This document shows, piece by piece, positions 1 to 11,871 of a stretch of 64,000 bases of DNA. Each line of letters begins with the position of its first letter. The stretch's first letter is position 1. A program made the position numbers and the translations under genes. The notes under the pieces are model-generated. The model was given only the letters and a program-made list of their open reading frames with translations, was not told the DNA's origin and searched no databases. Origin of the DNA: Mytilus californianus (lineage: Eukaryota > Mollusca > Bivalvia > Mytilida > Mytilidae); NCBI RefSeq assembly GCF_021869535.1, contig NW_026262734.1:108101088-108165087 (forward strand). The letters are read 5' to 3'.

Positions 1-2160
1 TTTAACTTTGTCATAGGTAAATGCATAAAGCGTCTGAACTCTGCCGAAACAATATGTTAATTGAAAGCTTCAAGTTTAAAGATAGATCCTTGTTTTGAAA
101 AAAAAACCACTAGATCAGTCATTAATTAATTGATTATATTTTACAAATGGATTAATATCTAGTATGTGTTTAAATTTTCCTGATAAAATGGACAAAGGAA
201 CACTAATCTAATAACATGATTATACTGGAAACATTTTTATTCATTTGTTGTAATTGGCTCGATATGAGGAGCCGAGCTCTTTTTTAACCGACTGTAGAAT
301 TTGTTATAGTGATGTGTTGTTACAACATTGTCCTAGGTTCTAAACAGAAGTTCTAAAACATTCGTTTTAAGGACGTTTCTAAAACATCCGTAATACGGAT
401 GTATAATCACATGTTTTATTTTCATTAAAAAAAAGCATTGCATAACATTTGCATTATACATTTCTTTCATTGTAACATTATGAAACTAATACGTTAACGT
501 GCAAAAAGGGTTAAAAAATAAAATATGATGTTTTGATTTATGATAAAGTTAAAATTTTTGACATCCAGTCATGAATTATGAGTTATACTGCTTTGTAAAT
601 ATAGCATGTATTTGTCTGTGTCATGCATGCCGTATCTGAAGGCTAATACAAGTAAATGTTATTTTTACATCCTGTGATATACGGAAATCGCATGATAGTC
701 TCATGTGCTTTCAGAGTATTTTAATACGTGTATCACATATAAACTCAAGAAATACGAGTAAAGCGTGTATAAATCCTGCTAAATATCACATTTATATGTA
801 AACTAAAAGGCACAATGTACATACACATGAAATACTACGCGGAAATGTATATGGCAAATGTCTGTATTACGTATAGAAGGATGCTCATCGTTGAGACAGC
901 AACCCAACGACAAAAAAAAACCAAACAGCATGCCATACACTTACCCTTTAATTTGTGCAAAAGACTAATACTATCTGTTGAGTTATTCAAGTTTCAATTT
1001 TTATTAAAATCCTAGCAAAAAATATCATATTTCTTGAAGTTTATCATCTCGTAAAAAAAGCTGAGTTTTTATCACAATTTTGACACCAGGGTACAATTTG
1101 GAATGAAGTAATACCTATATATTATTTGTTGTTGAAATACAAACACAAAAAGACTTTTCTCCAAATTTACGATTTTTCTCACGAAAATTAACTTTTAAAC
1201 TCATTTTCACATTCAGTAACAATTTGGAATAGAATATTATTCCTATTTATTAATTTTAAATCATTACATAAAAATATGATTTTCGAAATTTGGAATTAAT
1301 TTTATACCACTCCTTTATAATGTTTGAAATCTTTGATCACTTTGAAATAACTTATTACACCGATATAACAACTTTTTTTGAAATCCTAGCATGAAAAGAC
1401 ATTTTTCAAAATTTGTGAAAGTTTCCCAACATTAAATTGTACCCCCTTCTATAATTAAAAACAAAAACAAACCAATTTGTGACACCTGTAAACAATCTTG
1501 AATAGCATATGTATTTTTTTTATTGAAATCCAACAACAAAAAGATAGTTCCCAAAATTTATGATTTTGTAACAGAAATTAAGTTTTCATGGTACTTTAAC
1601 CTGCAAATTAACGCAGAAATATTTTTTTTCATTGTAAATTTTGAATAGCATATCGTAATTAATATTTATTAATTCATGGAATTTCATCCCCTTCTTTTGA
1701 TTAAAAATTTTTTTATTGTTACATCGGTAAATAAGACTGAATGGCATATGATACTTACATATAATTATATTATCAGCTTTTTTTTGTGAAAGAAGATGCT
1801 TTTCAACACAAACTATGTTTTTTTATCACATTTTTTGTCTCACGATATATAACCGGAGGGACAGGGTAAACTCTTAGTGCCATTGGAAGCAAAATATATA
1901 TGGTTTTTGGGGTGGACATATAAAAAACAATAATTTGACATTAACGAAGATCAAAGTCAGAGGTCATTTGCCATTCTATATAACACATCATATTTAGGTG
2001 TTGCACTCATGTTCCAATTATCATAACCCTATGTAAAATGACTAATTACTGGTAGATAACGGTAAGAAAATATGAAGAAATCAAGTATTATTACCTTAAG
2101 GTCAAAGGTCAGATAAAGATAAGGGTGATATGCACAACGCCGTCTTAGTAGTAAAACACC
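1..2160. other. No gene seen; degenerate repeat block
   Basis: AT-rich sequence. From about 970 to 1640 there are diverged copies of a block reading roughly TTGAAATCC-A-CAAAAAGA then CAAAATTTATGATTTT, so it is probably an old tandem repeat. The short open frames at 815-1015 and 2184-2375 show no coding character. Confidence 0.3.
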
Positions 2161-2379
2161 TTTACATCAAATAATATAAACCAGTGTCAAAATATAAAAA
2201 AGTATTCACCCGTCAACGGTTAGAAGAACAAGAGGAAGAGAAAACTAAAACATATTGTATGTCTCTCTATTTGTCTAAAGGGAGAACGAATTACACAAAT
2301 CTGAATAGTTTATATATATCATATTTGTATTTCATACATAGTCCTTATACTGAGCTATGTATTAAAAGTCTGTAAAACA

Positions 2380-2515
2380 GACGAAATATAAAAATCTGTA
2401 TTATAGACGTGTTAAGTGTGAATACGGACGTTTTACGGATGGTAATTATCAGACGTTTTACGTCCTTGGTACTATATGTCCGTAAAACATCCGTTTAATA
2501 CGGAAGTTTTACATT
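2380..2515. repeat. Cluster of ACGTTTTACGGA-type inverted motifs
   Basis: Repeated and inverted copies of TCCGTAAAACATCCGT and GACGTTTTACG. The same motif occurs at 360-405, so this is a small interspersed repeat. Confidence 0.4.
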
Positions 2516-2519
2516 TGTA

Positions 2520-4500
2520 GCTATTTTACCTGTGTATGTGAACATTTGACAAATTTAAAGATTTTCATCAGATCTCTACTATTTCCATCTTAAATCTCTG
2601 TCAGAGGACGAATAAACGGTACATGAACATAATGGGACATGCAAGAAAAATAGAACTGGAAAAAAATTAACTATATATTGTGGTATAAAATATAACAAAA
2701 ATAAAAGAGCACAAGCAAATAACAAATATTATATCAACGAATTTTGATACGTATTGAAAGCAAGCTAAAAGTACCTGCTGAAATGAAATCATGCCGTCTC
2801 AGTTGATGACCTTAAATATAGATTCCATAAAGCAAGTCAGAAAAACTCTAAAAAGACGTGAATGTATGTTATATGCAGAGCAAACTTGTACAGAGTTTCA
2901 ATTCAGACAAAAGCAAATAGAACATTTTAGTTTATGTTGCCTAATATTATAAACTAGCAAATTGACATTCTTCCTACAAAAATATCAGAAGCAACTATTC
3001 AACAACATCGGTACAATTAAAACGTCTTAGACTATCAACAAGTGTATTAAGCCAAACTTGTTAGTTTTGAAAATCATTTTACTGTAAAATGCTACTTTTC
3101 ATTAAATTCATAATATTCATAAAAAGTGTAAAAATACTTCAACAATAAATCTCTATACTCTAATTATTTTATATCGATGGTTCTTATTTGATGTTACCAG
3201 CGAAACTTTGTTCAATAGACCTGTCTGTAACTAAAAGATGCCACTTTTTTAATACCGGAAGAGCACTCTTATCGTCACACTGTGTAGTTGCCAAAAAAGA
3301 AGACAACGTTTGGTAGAATTTTCGTTTTTTACGAAACTTTTACACCGACCTACTGACTTTAATGAACTGCTTTGTTTGTTTTGCATTAGAATAGAGAAAA
3401 TTGTATTGCTTTTGGAGCTTGGCCAATGTAAACCCTGGTTTAAATGACACAAACAAAAAATCTAGCTCCACAGTGTAACGTAAAGTAAATCAATTTGCGA
3501 CAGTAAGACCTATGTCAAGCTTCAAATCCAATTCAGATATCTCTTATTTGATGATAAAATTCACTTCTTCGTCAGTTTAAAACTTAAAGTGAACATGTCA
3601 AATTTATTTGATGGAAAATTGTCTATGAATAAAGTCAAACGTACCATTTGGAAAAGAGTTGTTCTGTTATATATGTTGGTATTGAAGTTTCATTTGGTCC
3701 TTTCATGAAAGAGTTCATTCATTTAAATATGTAAAGGATCTTATCTGTTTTCCTGTAATATAATGTACATATCATGTCAGAATTTAAGTATTGCTTAAAC
3801 TTAATCCCTGTAAATCAGCTATCAGGAGACTATTGAATTATAAGATTTCGGTTTAGTCATTAATAATATAATGTGTTACGAGATTTGAATATTGGTAAAC
3901 TACTGTCATCTTGATTTATATATTAGATTTGAAGCAATGTCCAAGATCTTGCCAACCGCATATAAATACCCCCACTGACTGTTTTTAAAGCCTTATCTAA
4001 ATTAGAATTAAGCTTTCCTTCACCTCTAAGAGCCGAAACAGAAAAGGCCATTACTAACTCAAATCAATACAGATCGTAATATCGAAAGTTTAAGAGCACA
4101 CTTTATCAAAATGGATGCCAGCAAAATAAGTTTGAAGAATTTTTTAACATACAAAGAAACAAGTCATGTAATTCACATATACCTCTTTATTTCAAAAACA
4201 ACTTAAGGAGTGATATAAAAAGGTGAGCATATGAGAAGAGGTTATATATCATTCAACGGTACTAATTTAACTTCACCAGAAGTTCGACAAAGATTGTTTT
4301 TGTTGATGCTAGAGGCTAAATTCCCAAAAAATCCGAAAACTACATCAAACGTTCACAATCAGATATATATAATCGAAAAATATCAAAATTAATTAACAAA
4401 TCTGGACAAGCATGCTCTATTGCATAAGGGCTGGTACAATAAAGATACACACATTTACATTTTCTGTTGGTTTTTGTTTTATTTTTTATTATCATCATAT
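2520..4500. other. No gene supported
   Basis: AT-rich. A 53-codon open frame begins near 4230 (MRRGYISFNGTNLTS) and a disrupted protein-like stretch precedes it from about 3990; these may be remnants of a transposon gene. No family recognised. Confidence 0.25.
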
Positions 4501-4504
4501 AGAT

Positions 4505-4680
4505 GTAGGAAAAGGGAGCATAATATCCAAAAGGGACAATCAAAAACCACAAGTCAAAGAAATCACACAATACTATGGTCAAATGTATAAAAATACGAAA
4601 AGACAAACAACGATCAACAAATACACTACACAGAAAACGAAAGACTGGGCAACACGAATCTAACCAAAATCAAGTTAACA
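4505..4680 (+). repeat. Interspersed repeat, family 1 copy
   Basis: Shares order and sequence (GGGACAATCAAA ... CAACACGAA) with 16585-16830 and, inverted, with 10790-11000. Probably a SINE-like mussel repeat. Confidence 0.45.
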
Positions 4681-4699
4681 AGTTATAACAAAAGCAAAT

Positions 4700-5940
4700 A
4701 GACTTAAATCGGAAAGATTATTTGAGTTCTATTAAACTAACAAAAATTCTGAAAGAGACACAAATTGTATTTACTACAATTGAGCCATACAATCTTCCAG
4801 TAAACAGTAAATGATTTCAGCTGCTTTAATGATTTACGTATTGCTCTGTTGTCTTGATAATGATAGAGTTTGGGTTCATTTGAAAGACAACTGTGTGATC
4901 ATCGACTTATTTGTTCTATAAACCATAAAGGAATATTTATTAATAACATGTAACTTATATTCAAATAATTTAAATCAATAGTTAAGAAATAAAATTAGAT
5001 ATATTCTTTCGGGTCAACATTTCTGACCAATGCTAACAACAGATTGAAGCGTCATCCAGGTTTACAAAAAGACAATTTATATGTTGACAGTGTTTAATAT
5101 AAGCTTCATTTCGTGATACAAAATTAAAATCTTCATAATACTAAAAAGTCTAAATTTATTCATATACTTTACAATGCGTTGATATATGACTACTTATAAT
5201 CTTGATTAAATTAAATAGAATAATTCAGAGAAACTTTAAAAGTCACGAACGGATGAACCAAATGTTCATAAAATTAAATTTAGTATATTTTATGTGATTT
5301 AAACACCACAGTAATGAAAATTGTAGCATTTCCTTGTTATAAATCTAAACGGTAAGACTTCATATTACTGTAGCTAATTGTTAATGAAATCACTACAAGA
5401 ACATAATTGTATTCAAACTTTCTGTCTAGTTTAAATGAATAATTTAAAGTTTTTAATTTTATATCGCATTATTAGGAATATTTAAATATTTGAATAAAAG
5501 AAAAAAGTAAAAACAGCAAATTTCAAACTTTCAACTGAATATTTGATTAATGTTTTAATTGCAAGGATTATAAATATAAGTTATATAGCACAATTGCCAA
5601 TTTAAATTTGCTTTCCTTCATATTTTCTTTTAAAGGACTAAATAAAACTTAAATACCAATAGAATAGACAGGACAACTATTTTCTTAATACATACCAAAT
5701 TATAGTTTTTCCTTGACTTGTTTTTTTCAGTAAATACTTTGGACTACATCAATTATAAAAAAAAAAGAATGAGCAATGTCCACTATTCCTTCTGTGTATT
5801 AGCATCAGCTACAGGTCCTGCTTTCATTACATATGAAAAATGTATACTTAGTATCATAGCATGGTATTAGACGAAAATAATAATATAAAATAACTTTTTT
5901 TGCTGAACAAATCCTATCTGTATACATGCAATTGGTATTT
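4700..5940. other. No gene seen
   Basis: AT-rich; poly-A/T runs and no open frame of note. It should hold the promoter and 5' UTR exon of the candidate secreted gene, but I cannot place them. Confidence 0.3.
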
Positions 5941-5944
5941 TCAG

Positions 5945-6023
5945 ATGTTGTTAACTCTGTTGTGTTGCTGTTTGGTATTGGTCAGAATGTCCTCAGTGTA
6001 TGGCTCAACCAGATTTGTGGATC
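5945..6023 (+). CDS. Signal-peptide exon of candidate secreted gene
   Basis: 79 nt between strong splice sites. The hydrophobic stretch LLTLLCCCLVLV after an initial Met is a convincing signal peptide, with likely cleavage after SSVYG. Confidence 0.55.
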
Positions 6024-9000
6024 GTAAGTGTGTATCGAAGTGGTCATGAGCATCCTGGTTAATTCATTAGTATACATACTTTTTAACTTGCTTTCATTCC
6101 TTGGCACCCGTCGTTGGTCGTCGTCTGTCGTCCGTAACCAAACTTAGTCATAATCAGCATTGCGTGTCTAGTTTTAAAGATGTTTTCGATTATCCCTTCT
6201 GCCAACCAACATGGTTACCATGACTAAATATATAACATAGGGGTTGAATGCCAGATTTATGTATATTCTTATAAACTTATACATAGAGAGAAATCTGACA
6301 AGGTCATAAATGTTCAGAATGTTGAGATCTACCTACTTTCGATTTACACAACAACTGTCAGACGACTGGAATTAGTTCCTTTTACTCATTAATCTTAACA
6401 GATAAAGAGACACTAAAAAGAAAAAAAATATCAGCAGTGCAAGATCGAGGGTTGACTCCCTATAAGAATTATTGCCAATAAATGACGATTTTTACGATTT
6501 TTTGCATTGTTGACCAGAACTATAGTAGATAAAGAAAATAGCAAGACTGATCAGCATGAAAATATCAACAAAAGAGAGATCTTAGTCAATAACCATATTC
6601 TAGTTTTCAATGTTTAAAACGCATAAAAAGATATAAAGATTAGCGATACAGGCTCTTTAGAGCCACTATTTATATGTTCTGCCAAAATCTTTTAAGGTAG
6701 CACTACAGTCAGAATTTTCTGACTCCAACCAACAGTCTTTAAAGATTAATTTCTCCAAAACTACTCAATGGATTTTTAAAATCTTTAACTCATTTTAAAG
6801 CTGAAATATAACTCTTTCTTTATCTATAGATAAATTTATTTTTGGTATGAATAATCTCAAAATATAGCTCATTAATTGCCAAAAAAGTGGTCTTCCAACT
6901 TGGATGAAAATGGCACATTCAGGTCAAATGGTAGTAAAAATTTGTTTTCATCCCTTTAATCAACCATTCACAATCTACAAAACCGTGTCTCAGATTTTTG
7001 ATATATGCCTCCAGTAATAAGATATATTATTGTTTACTGCTGGATGCCAAACCTCATTTCACCTTTCATCTTTGGAGACCTATAAATTCATTTAGAAACA
7101 AATTATCCAAAAACTGGGACACGGTATTGTAGAAAATACTCCCTTCAATCACATATATCAAAGTCAAGCCAAAGGGGGTACCCATAAAGTTTCTATTTTC
7201 ATTTTTTCCTTACAATTCTCATGAAAAATTGTTCTGAGAAATGACATTAAAACTGAATTTCCTCTTAAGAACCCATATAAATGCCACATAAATACAAAAA
7301 TTCCACTGGGAACACCCCAGGAGTGTTCTGACACCATTACTTTATCAATAGAACCACACACATTGTGTCTTTGATGCTCTAATGCTGTAAAATTTGCATT
7401 TTGTGTGCACTGTATAACACTAACTTGGCATTTGGCGGGAGTTTGACGTCACAGATTTGACCAACATCTGTGATGTAGTAATTAAATAGAGACAAAGCTC
7501 CGCCTCTGTCCAGACAGTCTAAGATAAGAGAATAACAGGATTGGCCAGCTGCATCATAATTGATATTAAACATCATTATTCTCACTATAAAGAATAATTT
7601 TCATTTGAATTTTAAAAAGAAATATAATATGACCATGATGACTGAAATTAGCTAAAATATTGAAATTAAAATACATGTCCATAAAAAGATCAAGACCATC
7701 CCCTTCTTGAAAATAGACTGTCCAACATGATTTATGAGTTTCATGGAATTAAACAATTTCACATAAACTTAAAATTAGTTAAAATGCCTAAAATTATTTT
7801 TAAATGTAGAAGACTAAAGACGAGAAATTTATACAGGCAGTCAGAGGCTTTCAAAGATACTTTCACACTCTTTTCCATAGTTTTTTTTTTCATTTTGGTA
7901 GATTTTTTCCCTTTAAATTTTTTCCTATTCATATCTTTTTCTTTTTCTCTGTTCTAAACTTCCATGTTTTATAAATTAGTTTTGTTGCAATGCAATGAGA
8001 TATTTATCTTGTGGTCAGGGACTAACAGCTGGACACTGGTATCAACAGATGATTGACATATTAGCCCCTCCCAAATGCCTATATATTTAGATTAATTACA
8101 TGTGCTTTTATTTACATACGTTCATTATCAATTTACTCTCTGTTGTGATATGATAATGACTTTGGGATTTTTACAAACTGTGCAGAATAATACTTACTTC
8201 AAAATTATGTGATAAAAAAAAATATCTTCAAAAAATCATTGTTAGACTGTAGTGCTACCTTAAGGGAGGGGAAACTAATTTATACAAAATTTAAAAGTAA
8301 TTCCACTTATAGTTTGATGTTGTGTAGTTTGGTTAAACCTTCATTTCGACTATTAACATCAGCTTCTTATTCAGTGTTGTCTTTTATTCAATCTTCCTAA
8401 TGATAAAATTGAGAATGGAAATGGGGAATGTGTCAAAGAGATAACAACCCGACCATAGAGCAGACAACAGCCGAAGGCCACCAATGGGTCTTCAATGCAG
8501 CGAGAAACTCCCGCACCCGGAGGATATTTGTTTAACCATATAGAAACATATGTTGTCTTATTTCGAGTTATGCATTGTGTGTATTGCCCTTAGATATATT
8601 TTGCTTTATTTGTATCACAGTCAAGTCGTTCTACATCTTATATTTATATCAGACAGAACTGTCAGGATTTAAGCAAAGAAAAGTAAACGAACAAATCTAA
8701 CTAATGAACTTTAAAATGATAAGCATGTCTCTATTTATACACCATCATGACTAGAAACAATTCCTCGAGAAGTGATATCTCCCTCATGCAAAGCTCTGAT
8801 TCCTTGCCCGGCTCTGGCTATACATTTTTGTCCTTTTTGGTTTATAGCTCTTCATCCTTTTAATAAGCTTTGGATTTTTCAAATAGTTTGGCATCGAGCA
8901 TCACTGAAGAGACATTGATTTTCGAAATGCAAATCTGATACAGAAAAATTGGTACGATCAATGTTATTCGACAATGAAAACAATATTCATAACATACAAT

Positions 9001-9874
9001 CAGTGTTGTTTATAAATCGCCTTGATAAATTATGTGTGTGGCTCAAGTACGCTCGATATTTAAAAGACCAAAAAAAGTAAGCTTTGATATTTTTTATTTG
9101 GCTCTAGTACGCTCAATGTTTAGACCGCAAAAAAAACGTTTTCAACACAATTTATATTATCTATTTCACAGGGAAACGATAAGAAGTGGGTTTCCGTGAA
9201 GTCAATATTACATCTATTGAAATACATTGAGATACCGTAGTTTAGGTAGCATTAACTCAACCTAAATACATAGTTGATATACGTTGACTTTCAGCAGTTC
9301 ACATTCTTGACTTTTTATCTACATTGTACTTACAAAGGTAACTAAGTATTTCGTATGTTATCTCATCGGCAGTTATACCACATCTTCTCTTTTTGAAAAT
9401 GGAGTCGTTATTTGAAGTACATATTTTAGTAACACATCAGGCTCTATTTAGCCATTATTACCTTTTACAAATTAAGTTTAGATTTTAGTTCCTTTTTTTT
9501 ATATCTGAAATGCAGCAGTTCCACGCTCAAAACTTACAAGACATACAAAGTAGATGTAGCATTTAACCATACCATATTAAATTACTGTTTTTGTGTTTGA
9601 AAGACAATTTACTCCTGGTTATTTGTAGCAAACAACTTTGTTTTTGTTTTTTGCAGATAATGAAATGCAATCAAGGATAAACTATCTTCATAGACTAAAT
9701 AATAGAAAAGATTTGAAAACATCAAATCTGTCTGCAAAACTGAATGAAAATAAGAATTTTCAAATTCAACAAGGACACTTCTTACCATACTGTGGTGTAC
9801 TGCCAATACCTATCAGACAAAAGTTCATTGATGAATATGCAAAAAGACATAGACAGTTAGCAAAGAACAATTGA
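5945..9874 (+). CDS. Candidate small secreted protein, two exons, unknown family
   Basis: Exon 1 at 5945-6023 follows a clear acceptor (gtattttcag), so a 5' UTR exon lies upstream. It encodes a signal peptide (MLLTLLCCCLVLVRMSSVYG) plus STRFVD and ends at donor gtaagt in phase 1. Exon 2 at 9657-9874 follows tttttgcag in phase 1, runs 72 codons to TGA and is followed by AATAAA at 9914. Joined directly they give 98 residues. The mature part is basic, has one cysteine (in LPYCGVLPIP) and a charged end (DEYAKRHRQLAKNN). I recognise no family. Additional exons between the two cannot be excluded, nor that exon 2 belongs to a different gene. The 3.6-kb intron holds a TTAA-flanked element and a SINE. 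Confidence 0.5.
6696..8259. mobile_element. TTAA-flanked non-autonomous DNA element, 1.56 kb
   Basis: Begins GGTAGCACTACAGTC and ends with its exact reverse complement, flanked on both sides by TTAA (6692-6695 and 8260-8263). The 15-bp terminal inverted repeat and TTAA duplication fit the piggyBac superfamily. No transposase frame seen inside. Lies in the intron of the candidate secreted gene. Confidence 0.75.
8402..8530 (+). repeat. SINE-like repeat copy
   Basis: GAGAATGGAAATGGGGAATG then CAAAGAG-TAACAACCCGACC. A second, shorter copy is at 62184-62265. I recognise this sequence as a common mussel repeat (memory only). Confidence 0.5.
9000..9140 (+). repeat. Two-copy tandem GGCTC-AGTACGCTC repeat
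   Basis: GGCTCAAGTACGCTCGATATTT then, about 67 bases on, GGCTCTAGTACGCTCAATGTTT, each followed by a poly-A stretch. Confidence 0.4.
9657..9874 (+). CDS. Terminal exon of candidate secreted gene
   Basis: 218 nt, acceptor tttttgcag. It is open only in the phase-1 frame that fits exon 1. It contains LPYCGVLPIPIRQKFIDEYA and stops at 9872-9874. Confidence 0.55.
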
Positions 9875-9913
9875 TAGCTCAGTCTTTTTAAAAGTAGAGC
9901 ATTAGTAGAGATC

Positions 9914-9919
9914 AATAAA
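9914..9919 (+). promoter_or_regulatory. Candidate polyadenylation signal
   Basis: AATAAA 40 bases past the stop of the candidate secreted gene, supporting 9657-9874 as a terminal exon. Confidence 0.5.
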
Positions 9920-10359
9920 GAATTTGAAATTTCTTCTTCAAGTCAGCAAAATTGATTCTTACAGAATTTTCTATGTATCAATCAAAATTTTTAAATATAA
10001 TGCTTTGAACTATATATTTAATTTCCCAACATTTTTAAAAAGTGTGAGCTACATTTGTATAACACTCACGCAACGTGTGATAAAAAAAATGCATATAACG
10101 ATAAAGCAATGCATGTTTTATAAGTTTGCAACAAAGAAACACAAGAACCAAAATCAGCAAATGCAAAAACTGAATGATTATAAAATTATAAGTTAAATAA
10201 AAAAAGATAAAATCAAAGAAACATTATTTGATTGTGTTATAGGACAACAAAAACGTACCGACGACAAACAATGTTATTTATTAAGTTGTTTTATTTGCAC
10301 AACTGGTATTATATTTTATGGATTATTGGTTTCACTTCTGCATCAATGTTTTTGAAAAA

Positions 10360-10572
10360 AAGTAAAATAACAAAAAATACCTAACTCCAAGGAAAATTCT
10401 AAACGGAAAGTCTTTTATCAAATGGCAAAATCAAAAGCTCAAGCACATCAAACGAATGGAAAACAAATGTCATATTCCTGACTCGGTACAGGCATTTCCT
10501 TATGTAGAAAATGGTGGATTAAACCTGGTTTTATAGCTAGCTAAACACCTCATTTATATGACAGTCTTATAG
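10360..10572 (+). repeat. Interspersed repeat, family 2 copy a
   Basis: About 210 bp from GTAAAATAACAAAAAATACC to GAATTCCATTAT. Near-identical to 11000-11228 and, inverted, to 33890-34130. Confidence 0.6.
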
Positions 10573-10789
10573 AATTCCATTATTATTTAAACATAAAGTG
10601 TACAAGCATCTGTCTTTTGAATGTAGGTATTTTATAGATTTCATAGAAAAAATGGTATTCTTTCTGTTAATACACGAACTCATTGGTAATATTACTCAAT
10701 ATATTTTAAAGAATCTCTTCCAACGATGACATGCTTATACGCTAAATGTAATCATCCACATACACACACACACACACAAATAATAGTTT

Positions 10790-11000
10790 TTTCTTTCAGA
10801 ATCTGATTACCCTTCCGGAGCACCCGAGATCACCCTCGGTTTTTAATGGGATTCGTGTTGCTCAGTCTTTATTTTTCTATGTTTTGTATACGGTTGTTTG
10901 TCTTTTGGTGTTTTTATTTTCTTGCCACGTCGTTGTAAGTGTATTTTCGACTTATGAGTTTGAATGTCCCATTGGTATCTTTCGCCTCTTTTTACAGGAT
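10790..11000 (-). repeat. Interspersed repeat, family 1 copy (inverted)
   Basis: TTACCCTTCCGGAGCACC through GAATGTCCC is the reverse complement of the family at 16585-16830. It sits exactly between two copies of family 2, suggesting a composite repeat or nested insertion. Confidence 0.5.
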
Positions 11001-11228
11001 ATGAAAAAAGTAAAATAACAAAAATACCGAACTCCGAGGAAAATTCAAAACGGAAAGTCCCTGATCAAATGGCAAAATCAAAACCTCAAACAAATCAAAC
11101 GAATGGATAACAACTGTCATATTCCTGACTTGGTCCATGCTTTTTCTTATGTAGAAAATGGTGGATTAAACCTGGTTTTATAGCTAGCTAAACCTCTCAC
11201 TTGTATGACAGTCGCATAAAATTCCATT
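11000..11228 (+). repeat. Interspersed repeat, family 2 copy b
   Basis: Second copy of the 10360-10572 repeat (GGAAAATTC-AAACGGAAAG, GTGGATTAAACCTGGTTT). Confidence 0.6.
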
Positions 11229-11641
11229 ATATTGACAACGATGTGATTATTATTTTTTTTATCTTAAGAGAAGATGATCTAAGTCGGACTAACTTGTGTC
11301 TAATCCTTTTTGTGATATTTTGCAAATAAACTATGTTTAAACTAAACGATGTTATACAGCCACTTCTGTATGTGTACTCCTTCAGTACTATACTTTTAAA
11401 GAACTGAAAATGTACCCATTAGTTATGTAGTACTGTCGTAGAGCTTTTAAACTACTGTACTATCTTAGTATGTATTTTTCGAATTTATAGATTACTGTAC
11501 TACTATGTGTATATGTCATATTCCTGACTATATTGACAACGATGTGTGAACAAAAAAAACAGACACAATTGAATGATGAATGCATAATGCATAATGCCTT
11601 GGCTGTTGCATACAACCAAGGAAAACAAAATTGTGAAGATG

Positions 11642-11871
11642 TCAATATATTTTGTCAACTTCACAGATGAATCTTAACTTTCTGCCACAATGTAAATTAT
11701 GCAAACGAAAGGTAGACAGATCCTCCTCCATAATAGCAGCACAGTGTCCTCCTGTGGCATTAAAGTTTCCCAGGTACATGTTATTCAATGGCTTTTTGGA
11801 ATTTGCCCATATCCATTTAGTGTCACCTTCTAAGTCACTGGCACCAATAAAGAAAATCCGTTGATTTCTTT
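11642..11871 (-). CDS. Lectin-like gene, exon 4 (stop codon)
   Basis: 230 nt from acceptor tattacag to TGA at 11644-11642. Encodes the second half of the domain: FFIGASDLEGDTKWIWANSK, the four-residue HCAA around Cys161, and LHCGRKLRFICE. Confidence 0.88.
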
